Positions 16,701-24,267 of a stretch of DNA of 64,000 bases are shown here, in pieces. The position numbers were made by a program, and so were the translations under genes. The notes under the pieces were generated by a model that saw nothing but the letters and a program-made list of their open reading frames with translations, was not told where the DNA came from and made no database searches. The stretch's first letter is position 1, and each line of letters begins with the position of its first letter. The DNA lies in NCBI RefSeq assembly GCF_013409365.1, contig NZ_JACCBA010000001.1, forward strand, positions 5,890,001 through 5,954,000, in the 5' to 3' direction. The DNA comes from Actinomadura luteofluorescens (GTDB lineage Bacteria > Actinomycetota > Actinomycetes > Streptosporangiales > Streptosporangiaceae).

Positions 16701-18157
16701 CGGGCTTCGACGGCGACCCGCAGACGGCCTGGATCGCGGGGGAGAGGGACGAGGCGCCCACGTACACCGTCCGGTGGAAGGGCCGCAAACGGCTGGCGGC
16801 CGTCACCGTCACCCGTCCGCCCACCGCGTCGGGGCCGATGCGCATCCGGGTCGAGGGGGAGAGGGGCCAGACACGTGAAGGGCTGTCCGACGTCCAGGGC
16901 AGGCTGGCGTTCGCCCCGATGGCGACCGACCGGGTCACGTTCACCTTCTTCCGGGAGAGCCAGGCCCAGCCCATCCAGGTGACCGACCTCGTCATCCCCG
17001 GCGTCAAGCCGATGCCCGACGTCCGAGGCCTCCCGCTGCGGCTGCCCTGCGGGTACGGCCCGAAGCTGCGGATCGACGGTGCCACCGTCCGGACCAAGGC
17101 GACCGGCACGCTCGGCGACCTGCTCGCGGGCCGGCCGCTGCGGTTCAGTTCGTGCACGCCGGCCGCGCTCCAGGCGGGCCGGAACCGGCTGGCGTCCGTG
17201 CCGTTCGACCCCTACCGCCTCGACACCGTCACGGTCGGCGCGAAGCCCGGCGCGGCGGAGGCCCGGCCACCGCGGCAGGTCAAGGTGCTCAGCTGGGGGA
17301 CCGGCAAGCGCAGGGTCGAGGTCGACGCCGCCACCGCCTCCTTCCTCACGGTGAACGAGAACTTCAACGCCGGGTGGCGCGCGACCGTCGGCGGCACCGA
17401 GCTCCGGGCCGTCCGCCTGGACGGCTGGAAGCAGGGCTGGGTCGTCCCGAAGGGAACCCGCGGCGTCGTCGAGCTGGCCTACACCCCCGACCGGGCGCAG
17501 CGGACCGCCGTGGTCGCGGGCCTCAGCCTGCTGCTCGTCCTGCTGCTGGTCGCCGTCCGGCCGTCCGGGCGCCGCGGCCGGCGCCGCCCGGAGCCCCGCG
17601 CCCTCGTCGCCGGGACGGGCTGGCCCGCGTGGGCGGCGATCGGCCTGGCCGCCGCGCTCGGCGGCTGGATCGCCGGGCTGCCCGGCCTCGCCGTCACGGT
17701 CGCGGTCGCCGCCGCCTGCGGCTGGGCCCGCACCCGCCGCTCCGCCGTACCGCGCGCCCTCGCCTCGCCGTGGCCGGTCGCGCTCGCCATGCTCGCCGGG
17801 GCGGGCTGCCTCGCCGCCGGCGTCCGGCTCGACAACCCGGCGGCCCCGTCCGGCCCGCTCGGCGACATCGTCCCGCAGCTGCTCGGCCTCGTGATCGTCG
17901 GGCGGCTCGCGGTCGAACTGTGGCGGCCGAAGCCGCCCGGTGGCGGTTCCGGCGGCCCGATCTCGCTCAGCTGGACGGCGCCCGGGCAGGGTCCGCCGGA
18001 CGGGACGGGGCCCGGCGCCGGGTCAGGCGCTGGACCGGCCACTCCACCAGATAGTGGGTCAGGGCCCCCGCTGCGATGGTCGCCGCAGCCATCAGCGGCA
18101 GATCCGTCACGACGTTCCCCCGGAAGCCGCGGCCGGTCGCGTCGTACCAGGCGATGA
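13772..18157 (+). CDS. aftD: AftD-like alpha-(1->3)-arabinofuranosyltransferase, giant GT-C protein
   Basis: 1461 residues, close to mycobacterial AftD (~1400). The N-terminal ~420 residues hold many hydrophobic helices and early acidic residues (LADTKIDM, ~residue 54, the GT-C catalytic loop region). A very long periplasmic region follows (~430-1250) with two discoidin/carbohydrate-binding-like stretches (for example FAALDGDQFTAWKTGGWKG near 757 and SGFDGDPQTAWIAGERD near 978), then C-terminal helices near 1250-1370. AftD uses decaprenyl-phosphoryl-arabinose to branch arabinan in mycobacteria; the acceptor here is unknown, since Actinomadura-like organisms lack mycolic acids. The final ~65 residues are Gly/Pro/Arg-rich and lie antisense to the acyltransferase gene. 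Confidence 0.9.
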   Translation: MAVGEANPPRAGASRRPVPDGPDVAGRVRERLRVFACCLALTALAFGTRPGAILADTKIDMAVNPLGFLGRSLHLWDPEQFGQLQNQAVGYLFPMGPFFALGDVAGMPAWITQRFWLALLMCLAFIGTWRLAGRLGFGAGGGAAGDGQGARLFAAMAYALAPNGLATLGQISSEYLPVAMLPWIVLPLVGAASGETGRLRAAARSGLAIACCGGVNATATVAVLVVPVVYVLTRPRGSFRARTLAWWSAAAAAAVAWWLAPLLLTGTYGFSWLTYTEKARTTAGPTGLINVLRGAERWVNYLIVDGQVWWPVGHGLSLGPVAIVCTGLVAALGLAGLLSRLLPERTFLLLTLLAGLAILSMGHLSDLPGPFAGQLRDLLDGPLAPLRNLHKFDAVVRLPLALGLAHALVAAARRAAAGARGRAAGPAPGLTLRSLLGLPVAAAVALGGIGVTAASHGLSGPGEFKDVPGYWRDAAAWINTRAGRQGVLAVPGAPFGEYLWGRPMDDIVQPLLSARWGVRQLVPAGSPGYTRALDAIDQQVRSGQGSPGLSAFLGRMGVRYVLVRNDLRRETLRGAWPARLHQALGDSPGMRRVAAFGAPVGTDADDAVTAVDQKYPALEVYEVDGAAGVANLADAENPVRVYGGPESLLPMADGGTLPSGPVLLDDDAGDLKGAPVVTDSPRLLRRNFGELHQTSPTLTAGRAGEAADVLDTGWKRYATHVTYGGGVRDVTASTSAAGDDAVPQAREPEATPFAALDGDQFTAWKTGGWKGPVGQWLRVDFDRPREVRSLTAAFLQDGSLGPAVSRVAVETENGTVRQDVQKIVTGQPLRAPSGTTRWLRLRILGLASEPLVAGFARAGVAELSIGGVRPARTFTMPAPAGVDGPATYVMSRAQGAAGECVKGSRRWVCSPSLGSGDEEEAGFDRTFTSAAAGRAAVTGTAVLTDRRLVERFTTARGQPAVTASSVLADHPADQPRSGFDGDPQTAWIAGERDEAPTYTVRWKGRKRLAAVTVTRPPTASGPMRIRVEGERGQTREGLSDVQGRLAFAPMATDRVTFTFFRESQAQPIQVTDLVIPGVKPMPDVRGLPLRLPCGYGPKLRIDGATVRTKATGTLGDLLAGRPLRFSSCTPAALQAGRNRLASVPFDPYRLDTVTVGAKPGAAEARPPRQVKVLSWGTGKRRVEVDAATASFLTVNENFNAGWRATVGGTELRAVRLDGWKQGWVVPKGTRGVVELAYTPDRAQRTAVVAGLSLLLVLLLVAVRPSGRRGRRRPEPRALVAGTGWPAWAAIGLAAALGGWIAGLPGLAVTVAVAAACGWARTRRSAVPRALASPWPVALAMLAGAGCLAAGVRLDNPAAPSGPLGDIVPQLLGLVIVGRLAVELWRPKPPGGGSGGPISLSWTAPGQGPPDGTGPGAGSGAGPATPPDSGSGPPLRWSPQPSAADPSRRSPGSRGRSRRTRR

Positions 18158-19211
18158 TGATCAGGAGCTGCCACAGGAACACGCCGTAGGAGATCCGGCC
18201 GAGGAACCGCATCACCGGATTCCCCAGGATCGCGCCGAGCGCCGGATGATCCGCCGGAGCCAAGGCGACCGGCGCCACGAGCGCCGCCGCGCACAGCCCG
18301 AAGACGACCACGTGCAGCAGGGACGTCCAGAACGCGTCCGGTGTCTGGAGGCTGAGCGGCCCGGCGGCAGGGGTCGCCGCCACCACGTACAGCATCGCCG
18401 CCGCGACCCAGCACGCCGCCCACGAGTCCGACACGGCGCGGCACACCGCGGCCACGGGACGGCGCTCGTCCAGCCGCGCCCACACCGTCACCACCGCGAG
18501 CGCCATCCCGATCGCGAACCAGGCGAAGTACCGCGGAAGCCAGACCCCCATCCCGGTGTGCCGCTCCGGGACGAACATCAGGACGGTCCACGGCAGCGAC
18601 AGCGCCGCGTACACGCCGATCCCGACGAGGAGCCGCCTGGCGCGCACGCCGGGATCGCCGCTGCGCGTCCGGCGCGCGTACCAGGAGAGGGCGGCCGCGG
18701 TGAACGGGAGCAGCACGTACCAGCCGGCCTCGACGACGAGGCTCCACATCTGCCCGAGCTGCGCGGGCCCGAGGTCGCCGTTCCACCACGGGTCGGGCAG
18801 GTAGGTCTGCGTCAGGGTGAGCAGCGAACCCCAGGTCAGCGGGTCGCCGATGTGGTCGCGCCCGGCCGTGAGCATGAAGACGACGACCACGGCCCAGTAC
18901 GCGGGCAGGATGCGGAACACGCGCCTGCGCAGATATTCGGCCGTCCGCGGAGTGGCCCGCCCCTCCAGGACGGCCGCCGCCCAAGGGCGGTAGAGCAGCA
19001 GCCCGGACAGCGCGAAGAAGATCGGCACGCCCACCTGACCACCGTTGAACAGCCACCGCGCACCGTTCGGGTTGGTGATCGAACCGGCCGCGCTCGCGAC
19101 GTGGAAGACCAGCACGACGAGTGCCGCCACGGCCCGAAGACCGTCCAGGGTGTCCTGATGCCCCGACACTGGCGGCACCACGGCCTGTCCCCCCTGCTCG
19201 GCAGACCTCAC
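17967..19211 (-). CDS. Acyltransferase family 3 membrane protein (Rv0228/TmaT-like)
   Basis: 414 residues with about ten membrane helices. The family signature DGLRAVAALVVLVFHV (catalytic His of the AT3 fold) is at about residues 23-38; LSGLLLYRPW and RRVFRILPAYW follow, and the C-terminal RISYGVFLWQ and ALTHYLVEWPVQRL are typical end motifs. AT3 enzymes O-acylate sugars, usually with acetyl or succinyl groups. In the matching mycobacterial/corynebacterial island, Rv0228 (TmaT) acetylates trehalose mycolates; with no mycolate expected here the target may be another glycolipid or polysaccharide. The last ~190 bases overlap the 3' end of aftD on the opposite strand; the conserved VEWP motif lies inside this overlap. 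Confidence 0.9.
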   Translation of the reverse strand: MRSAEQGGQAVVPPVSGHQDTLDGLRAVAALVVLVFHVASAAGSITNPNGARWLFNGGQVGVPIFFALSGLLLYRPWAAAVLEGRATPRTAEYLRRRVFRILPAYWAVVVVFMLTAGRDHIGDPLTWGSLLTLTQTYLPDPWWNGDLGPAQLGQMWSLVVEAGWYVLLPFTAAALSWYARRTRSGDPGVRARRLLVGIGVYAALSLPWTVLMFVPERHTGMGVWLPRYFAWFAIGMALAVVTVWARLDERRPVAAVCRAVSDSWAACWVAAAMLYVVAATPAAGPLSLQTPDAFWTSLLHVVVFGLCAAALVAPVALAPADHPALGAILGNPVMRFLGRISYGVFLWQLLIIIAWYDATGRGFRGNVVTDLPLMAAATIAAGALTHYLVEWPVQRLTRRRAPSRPADPARAPSS

Positions 19212-19261
19212 GAGCCAGGCCCCTCGAACACGCCAGACTTCCCGCGCAGGTCGGGCTCCCG

Positions 19262-19311
19262 GGGTTCGCTGAGCTCTTCGGGTTCGCCAGGGTTCCCGGG
19301 TTCGCTGAGCT
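19262..19311. repeat. Short direct repeats between acyltransferase and methyltransferase
   Basis: GGGTTCGCTGAGCT occurs at 19262-19275 and again at 19298-19311, with related GGGTTCGCC and GGGTTCCC words between. The stretch fills most of the ~100-base gap between two minus-strand genes. I see no terminator or gene in it. Confidence 0.5.
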
Positions 19312-19313
19312 TC

Positions 19314-20105
19314 CTAAGCACGTCGGGCTTCTTTGGGAGTGCCGTGCTTTTGGAGGACGAGGACGAGGTTCCAGGTGGCTATCTCGCGTAGGCCTGGGAC
19401 GCGGACGATGGGCTCGGCCCAGCGGGGGTGGTAGCGGGGTAGGGCGTCGAGGACGGTCACCTGGTCGTTTGCGCGGGCCCATCTGAGCGCCGACGACACC
19501 GATACCGGATGCAGGCCGAGTCCGAAGCGGTTCTTCGGTGGGAAACCGTTTCGGCGCTCGTACCGGCGCGCGGCCCGGTCGCCGCCGAGATAGTGCCAGG
19601 GGGATGTCTCGTGGCCGCCCCATGGGGACAGCCAGTTGGTGAACGACAGGAAGACCGTCCCGCCCGGCCTGGTCACCCTGACCATCTCGTCGGCCATGCG
19701 CCAGGGTTCGGGGACGTGTTCCAGGACGTTCGAGGAGAAGCACACATCGACCGACCCCGTCTGGAAGGGGAGGGCCAGCGCGCTCCCGACGAGGGTGTTG
19801 GGTACGTCGACGGCGTGCGCGGTCAGTTCGGAGAGGTCGTGGTCGATGCCGGTGCAGCGCGCTCCCGCCGACGTCAGCGCGCGGGCGAAGAACCCGGAAC
19901 CGGTTCCCACGTCGATTACGGTCGCTCCCGCGAGGTCGGTGTACGAGCCGAGCTGCGCGACGGTGTCGCGCGCCATCAGCTCGTAGAAGTACTCCGGTTC
20001 GCTCTGCTCGCGCCGGAACGCGCTCAGCAACCGGACCGACCGCGCCAGCGTGGCCCGGTGCCCGTGCTCCGGACGCGCTTCGTCCCACCTGGGGGGCGCC
20101 GCCAT
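19314..20105 (-). CDS. Class I SAM-dependent methyltransferase (Rv0224c/MtrP-like)
   Basis: 263 residues with a standard Rossmann methyltransferase core: VIDVGTGSGFFARAL (motif I, near residue 63), the acidic GIDHDLSEL after it, and SSNVLEHVPEPWRM (motif IV-like, near 128). The context next to an AT3 acyltransferase, a GT4 and a DUF3068 gene matches Rv0224c; the corynebacterial homologue (MtrP) is reported to be needed for glycolipid modification and transport. I chose the ATG at 20105 because GAGG lies five bases before it, rather than the GTG two codons earlier. The methylated substrate is unknown. Confidence 0.88.
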   Translation of the reverse strand: MAAPPRWDEARPEHGHRATLARSVRLLSAFRREQSEPEYFYELMARDTVAQLGSYTDLAGATVIDVGTGSGFFARALTSAGARCTGIDHDLSELTAHAVDVPNTLVGSALALPFQTGSVDVCFSSNVLEHVPEPWRMADEMVRVTRPGGTVFLSFTNWLSPWGGHETSPWHYLGGDRAARRYERRNGFPPKNRFGLGLHPVSVSSALRWARANDQVTVLDALPRYHPRWAEPIVRVPGLREIATWNLVLVLQKHGTPKEARRA

Positions 20106-20177
20106 CGCCACCTCACCGTCTCCGTCGTCCCGCCCGGCCCTCCCGCCGATCGGGCGCCCGCAAGGTAACGGGGAGCT

Positions 20178-20202
20178 TACCGACCAGTACAGCGGTCCGG
20201 TA
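20178..20202. promoter_or_regulatory. Imperfect inverted repeat in a divergent promoter
   Basis: TACCGACC at 20178-20185 faces GGTCCGGTA at 20194-20202; the arms pair except for one bulged base. It lies between the divergent methyltransferase and DUF3068 genes and could be an operator for both. Weak evidence. Confidence 0.3.
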
Positions 20203-20290
20203 GGGTGACCCGGACATGCTGGAGGCGGGGCCCGGCGGCTCGGCGCGGCCCCCGCCCGCCGTGCGCGCGACGGCAGCCCCGGAGGTGTTC

Positions 20291-21451
20291 ATGCGGCGAC
20301 CGGTCGGCCTGGTCCTGATCGGCCTTGGCGCGTTCTTCCTCACGCTCGCGCCGCTCGTCCGTTTCTACGTGGCCGACCAGGTGGTCGTCGCGCCCCTGAA
20401 CCGCTACCAGGTGACGAACCTGGAGTCGAAGGACTCGACATACTTCGACGAGGCCGACGTCAAGCTCAAGACCGGCGTCACCCTGCTGGCCAAGAACACC
20501 GTCCGCGGGGACGTCCGCGCCAACGAGGGCAACGACGACATCGCCGTCTGGGACTCCACCACCAACATCTACAACCAGGCGAAGCCGGACAAGCCCGTCC
20601 AGATCCAGGGCTACCGCATCGCCTTCGACCGCCGGACGGGCGTCCTGACCAACTGCTGCGGCGCCAACGTCGACGGCGACAACGGTGTCCGGATGGTCGG
20701 ATACGGGCTGCTGTTCCCCATCGCGAACGTCCAGAAGAAGGACTATCCCTTCTACGACATGACGACCAGGCAGACGGCGCCGATGCAGTTCAACGCCGTC
20801 GAGAAGGTCCACGGGCTGACGACGTACCGTTTCACCCAGACGATCCCGCTGACCAAGACGGCCTCGCTGGACGCCAAGCTGCCCGCGAAGATGCTGGGCC
20901 TGCCCAAGGACGCGGGCAACCAGAAGGTCGACCGGTACACGGAGGCCTACAACACCGTCTGGGTCGACCCGCGCACGGGCATCCCGGTCAAGCACCGCGA
21001 GAACATCCGCAGCACCGTCCGCACGTCCGACGGCCGGGGCTCGATGATCGTCGCGCAGGCCGACCTCATCACCGTCGACCGGGACCAGCGGGGCCTGGTC
21101 GACATGGCGAACAGCACCGCCCTGCAGATCGACATGGTGCGCAGCTACGTCCCCGCCACCGGCGTCCTGCTCGGCCTGATCCTGCTGTTCGTCGGCGGCT
21201 ACCTCGGCATGGGCCGCCGGGAGGCCCCACCCCTGGAGGCCCCGCGCCGCCCCGACGGCAAGTTCGGCGACATGACCGCGCCCGGACCGCCGAGGCCGTC
21301 CGGTCCGCCCGGCCCGTCCAAGCCGTCCGCGGTGCCCACCGAGTCCGCCGCGCCCGTCGTCCCCTCCGCGGGGCCGCCCGAGTCGCGCCGCCCGGCCCCC
21401 CTCAGCCAGCGCCAGCAGCGCAGGGCTGCGGGCCCCGCGAAACGCCGCTGA
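20291..21451 (+). CDS. DUF3068 (PorA-family) membrane-anchored protein, Rv0227c-like
   Basis: 386 residues: an N-terminal helix (PVGLVLIGLGAFFLTLAPLV), a ~270-residue extracytoplasmic beta-rich domain, a second helix near residue 285 (YVPATGVLLGLILLFVGGYL) and a cytoplasmic Pro/Arg-rich tail of ~80 residues. This two-helix layout is that of DUF3068/PorA-family proteins. Rv0227c belongs to this family, and the corynebacterial homologue has been linked to lipomannan/lipoarabinomannan maturation. The start at 20291 has GGAGG five bases upstream. It diverges from the methyltransferase gene. The polar C-terminal tail is longer than the domain needs and is probably disordered. Confidence 0.88.
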   Translation: MRRPVGLVLIGLGAFFLTLAPLVRFYVADQVVVAPLNRYQVTNLESKDSTYFDEADVKLKTGVTLLAKNTVRGDVRANEGNDDIAVWDSTTNIYNQAKPDKPVQIQGYRIAFDRRTGVLTNCCGANVDGDNGVRMVGYGLLFPIANVQKKDYPFYDMTTRQTAPMQFNAVEKVHGLTTYRFTQTIPLTKTASLDAKLPAKMLGLPKDAGNQKVDRYTEAYNTVWVDPRTGIPVKHRENIRSTVRTSDGRGSMIVAQADLITVDRDQRGLVDMANSTALQIDMVRSYVPATGVLLGLILLFVGGYLGMGRREAPPLEAPRRPDGKFGDMTAPGPPRPSGPPGPSKPSAVPTESAAPVVPSAGPPESRRPAPLSQRQQRRAAGPAKRR

Positions 21452-21539
21452 CCCCGCAGGCGGCCCGGCTCGCCGCGTGCGTCCGGCCGCATTCGTGCCG
21501 TTCTCGCCACCTTCCGCCGCGACGTTCATGGCGCGGTGA

Positions 21540-21560
21540 GCGCCGCCCCCTGAGCGGCGC
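21540..21560. terminator. Possible hairpin after the DUF3068 gene
   Basis: GCGCCGC (21540-21546) pairs exactly with GCGGCGC (21554-21560) across a seven-base loop, 89 bases after the stop codon. No T-tract follows, as usual in GC-rich actinomycetes. Confidence 0.4.
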
Positions 21561-21639
21561 CCCCGTGCTCCCCTGTGGCCTCCGGCCCGCGCCCGCGGTG
21601 TGCCGCCGCGCGTCGGCCGCAGGCCCCGGAGATCCTTGC

Positions 21640-21653
21640 TGATACGTGTTCTA
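21640..21653. promoter_or_regulatory. KstR-type operator-like site, distal copy (7 of 8)
   Basis: TGATACGTGTTCTA differs from TNNAACNNGTTNNA only by T for A at position 4. Its GTGTTCTA arm equals the perfect site at 47129. It is the distal of two sites before the NMO-family gene. Confidence 0.5.
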
Positions 21654-21692
21654 GAAGCCCTGCACGCATGCGTCCGGGATGAGATTCCTAAC

Positions 21693-21706
21693 TAGAACCT
21701 GTTGCA
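21693..21706. promoter_or_regulatory. KstR-type operator, proximal copy (8 of 8)
   Basis: TAGAACCTGTTGCA fully matches TNNAACNNGTTNNA. It ends 31 bases before the GTG start of the NMO-family gene, a position where a bound TetR-family repressor would block transcription. Confidence 0.65.
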
Positions 21707-21737
21707 GTTTTGTGGGTCCGCGCCTAGGGTCGAGGCT

Positions 21738-22847
21738 GTGCGGACACGAGTCACCGAACTATTCGGCATCGAGTACCCGATCTTCGCGTTCAGTCATTGC
21801 CGCGACGTGGTCGCGGCGGTGAGCCGCGCCGGCGGCATGGGCGTCCTCGGCGCCCTGCACTTCACCCCCGAGGAGCTCGAACTCGAGCTGAAGTGGATCG
21901 ACGAGCACGTGGGGGGCAAGCCCTACGGCGTGGACGTCGTGATGCCCGCCAAGTACGAGGGCGCCGACGTCGGCGACGCCGAGGAGCTGCTCGGCAGGCT
22001 GCAGGGCATGATCCCGGCGCAGCACCGGGAGTTCCTGGAGAACCTGCTGGCCGAGCACGGCGTGGAGCCGCGCGGCGAGCAGGCCGGCAAGGCGCTGCTC
22101 GGCTGGACGGACGTGACCGCGCGGCCGCAGGTCGAGGTCGCGCTCAAGCACCCGATCGCGCTGCTGGCCAACGCCCTCGGCCCGCCCCCGGCGGACGTCG
22201 TCGCGCAGGCGCACGAGCACGGCGTGAAGGTCGCGGGGCTGGCCTCCAACGCCCGGCACGCCCGCAAGCAGGTCGAGGTCGGCGTGGACATCATCGTCGC
22301 GCAGGGCACCGAGGCCGGCGGGCACACCGGCGACGTCGCCACGATGGTCCTCATCCCCGAGGTCGTCGACGCCGTCGGGAAGGACACCATCGTGCTCGCG
22401 GCGGGCGGCATCGGCCGGGGCCGCCAGATGGCCGCCGGCATGGCGCTCGGCGCGGACGGCGTCTGGACGGGCTCGATCTGGCTGACGGTCGACGAGGCCG
22501 ACACCCCCGAGCGGGCCCTGCCGAAGCTGCTGGGCGCCACGTCCCGCGACACGGTCCGGTCCCGGGCCTGGACGGGCAAGCCCGCGCGCTTCCTCAAGAC
22601 GGCGTGGACCGAGGCGTGGGAGAGCGAGAACTCGCCGGGCTACCTCCCGATGCCCATGCAGTTCATGCTGATCGCCGACGCCCTGCCCCGGATCCAGCGG
22701 TCCGGCGACGGCGAGCTGGTCACCTTCCCGGTGGGCCAGATCGTCGGATCGATGAACCAGGTGAGGCCGGCCGCCCAGGTGGTCTACGACCTGATCGAGG
22801 AGTACGTCGAGGCGATCGAGCGCCTCAACGCCATCACCGAAGGCTGA
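21738..22847 (+). CDS. Nitronate monooxygenase/2-nitropropane dioxygenase-family flavoenzyme (Rv1533-like)
   Basis: 369-residue FMN-dependent TIM-barrel protein. The sequence resembles mycobacterial Rv1533 along its length: RTRVTELFGIEYPIFAFSHC at the start, VAQGTEAGGHTGDVATMVL near residue 193, AAGGIGRGRQMAAGMALGA (FMN phosphate site, near 220) and SRDTVRSRAWTGKPAR near 270. It differs from IpdC, the NMO-family enzyme of steroid ring degradation, which is shorter and lacks the FSHC start. Two KstR-type operators precede it, so it is likely part of a lipid or steroid regulon. It probably oxidises or reduces an enoyl-CoA-like or nitronate substrate; the reaction is unknown. Confidence 0.88.
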   Translation: MRTRVTELFGIEYPIFAFSHCRDVVAAVSRAGGMGVLGALHFTPEELELELKWIDEHVGGKPYGVDVVMPAKYEGADVGDAEELLGRLQGMIPAQHREFLENLLAEHGVEPRGEQAGKALLGWTDVTARPQVEVALKHPIALLANALGPPPADVVAQAHEHGVKVAGLASNARHARKQVEVGVDIIVAQGTEAGGHTGDVATMVLIPEVVDAVGKDTIVLAAGGIGRGRQMAAGMALGADGVWTGSIWLTVDEADTPERALPKLLGATSRDTVRSRAWTGKPARFLKTAWTEAWESENSPGYLPMPMQFMLIADALPRIQRSGDGELVTFPVGQIVGSMNQVRPAAQVVYDLIEEYVEAIERLNAITEG

Positions 22848-22856
22848 CCGCCCGAA

Positions 22857-22897
22857 GGCCCCGGCCGGCGCCGATCCTCCCGGCGCCGGCCGGGGCC
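22857..22897. terminator. Perfect 17-bp hairpin terminator
   Basis: GGCCCCGGCCGGCGCCG (22857-22873) is exactly complementary to 22881-22897 with a seven-base loop. It starts ten bases after the NMO-family stop. No T-tract, so likely an I-shaped actinobacterial terminator. Confidence 0.85.
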
Positions 22898-23011
22898 GCA
22901 CGCGTTCCCGGCCGCGCGGCGGCCGGACGAAGATCATTAAAGCCCGGATATCGCCGGTGATCGCTGTTACGGTGTGGCCGCACCAAGATCATTCAACGGG
23001 GAAGGTATCGG

Positions 23012-24130
23012 GTGAAGAGAAGCAGAAGGCTCGCCGTGTTCGCGGGGTCCGCCCTCGCCCTGGGGGCGGTCGCCGCCGTCGGGATCACCGCGGCGCGGCC
23101 GGGCGAGCACCGCGCGGCGTCCGTCGCGGGCGCCGCAGCGACCACGTGGCCGCTCGTCCAGAGCAGCCCGAACACCGACACCGGAACCAGCCTCAGCGGT
23201 CTGACCGCGGCACCGGACGGCACCATGTGGGCCGCCGGCGGCCGGCAGGCGAGCGGCGTCTACAAGCCGATCCTCCAGCGCCTGACCGGCGACACCTGGA
23301 GCAACGTGACACTGCCGGCGGCAGCGGCCCCGTACCGCTTCAACGCCGCCGCGGCCACGTCGACGTCGAACCTGTGGCTGGCCGCCCAGCTCAACACCTC
23401 GGGCGACTCCCACGCCGTGCTGCGCTGGAACGGCACGGCCTGGAGCACGTTCAAGGTCCCGCTGAGCTTCCAGCCCAGCGACATCGCCACCGCGGGCTCC
23501 GGCAGCACATGGGTGGTCAGCAGCACGGCGGCCAAGCACTGGAACGGCACGGCCTGGGCCGACACCCCGATCGGGATCAAGCCGCGCGCGATCACGGCCG
23601 TCTCGCCCACCAGCGCGTGGGCGGTCGGCTGGGCGGGCGAGGGGCTGCCCGCCGCGGCCCACTGGAACGGCACCGCGTGGAGCACCGTCCCGTTCCCCAA
23701 GATCGACGGCGTGGACGCCAAGAGTGAGATCGCGTCCACCCTGAGCGACGTGTACGCCGCCTCTGAGAACGACGTCTGGGCGGTCGGGTCCGTGCGGGTG
23801 CTGGACGAGTCGGGTAAGAGGGTCTCGCGTTCGGTGCTGGCGCACTGGAACGGCACCGCGTGGAGCAACGTCCTCGGCGCTCCCGGGACCTACCTGACCA
23901 ACGTCGCCTCGGATGGCGCGGGCGGTATCTGGGTCTCCGCCGGCACCGCCATGCGCCACCGCACCGCGGCGGGGGTCTGGTCCGACGAGACCCTGGCCCA
24001 GCCCACCGGGACGAAGGCCGTCCCCGCGGAGCTGGCGCTCCGCCCGGGCACCACGACCATGTGGGCGGTCGGTTGGACGAGCAACAGCGCGACCGGGTGG
24101 GCCGACCTGGCCCACTGGCGCAGCAACTGA
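23012..24130 (+). CDS. Secreted repeat protein with HWNGTAW motifs
   Basis: 372 residues with a clear signal peptide (basic MKRSRR, then a hydrophobic stretch to about residue 28). The mature part is built of ~45-residue repeats, each with a (H/R)WNGTAW word followed by a short Ser/Thr-Val strand (five or so copies, about residues 140-290) and alternating with WAVG(W/S) words. This alternation resembles seven-bladed beta-propeller blades of BNR/WD40 type. No catalytic motif is visible; cell-surface binding is the best guess. The GTG start is preceded by GGGGAAGG. It stands alone between two strong terminators. Confidence 0.85.
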   Translation: MKRSRRLAVFAGSALALGAVAAVGITAARPGEHRAASVAGAAATTWPLVQSSPNTDTGTSLSGLTAAPDGTMWAAGGRQASGVYKPILQRLTGDTWSNVTLPAAAAPYRFNAAAATSTSNLWLAAQLNTSGDSHAVLRWNGTAWSTFKVPLSFQPSDIATAGSGSTWVVSSTAAKHWNGTAWADTPIGIKPRAITAVSPTSAWAVGWAGEGLPAAAHWNGTAWSTVPFPKIDGVDAKSEIASTLSDVYAASENDVWAVGSVRVLDESGKRVSRSVLAHWNGTAWSNVLGAPGTYLTNVASDGAGGIWVSAGTAMRHRTAAGVWSDETLAQPTGTKAVPAELALRPGTTTMWAVGWTSNSATGWADLAHWRSN

Positions 24131-24142
24131 CGTTGATCTGAC

Positions 24143-24195
24143 CGGACCGGCGCCCGCCCCCGTAGAACTGTCGTCCAGGGGCGGGCGCCGGTCCG
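24143..24195. terminator. Perfect 18-bp bidirectional hairpin terminator
   Basis: The arms at 24143-24160 and 24178-24195 are exactly complementary over 18 bases (CGGACCGGCGCCCGCCCC and its complement) around a 17-base loop. It lies between the convergent propeller-protein and small membrane-protein genes and can serve both. Confidence 0.85.
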
Positions 24196-24267
24196 TTCAC
24201 GTCCGGGGCGGCGGCTCTTCCCGCGCCTCCGGCGGGATCCTCGACCCGCGGGCGGGCCGGAGGCGGG

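Noticed and set aside
21738..22847. IpdC, the steroid-ring NMO-family enzyme
   Set aside because: Length and sequence landmarks (FAFSHCRDVV, TSRDTVRSR) match the Rv1533 type instead.
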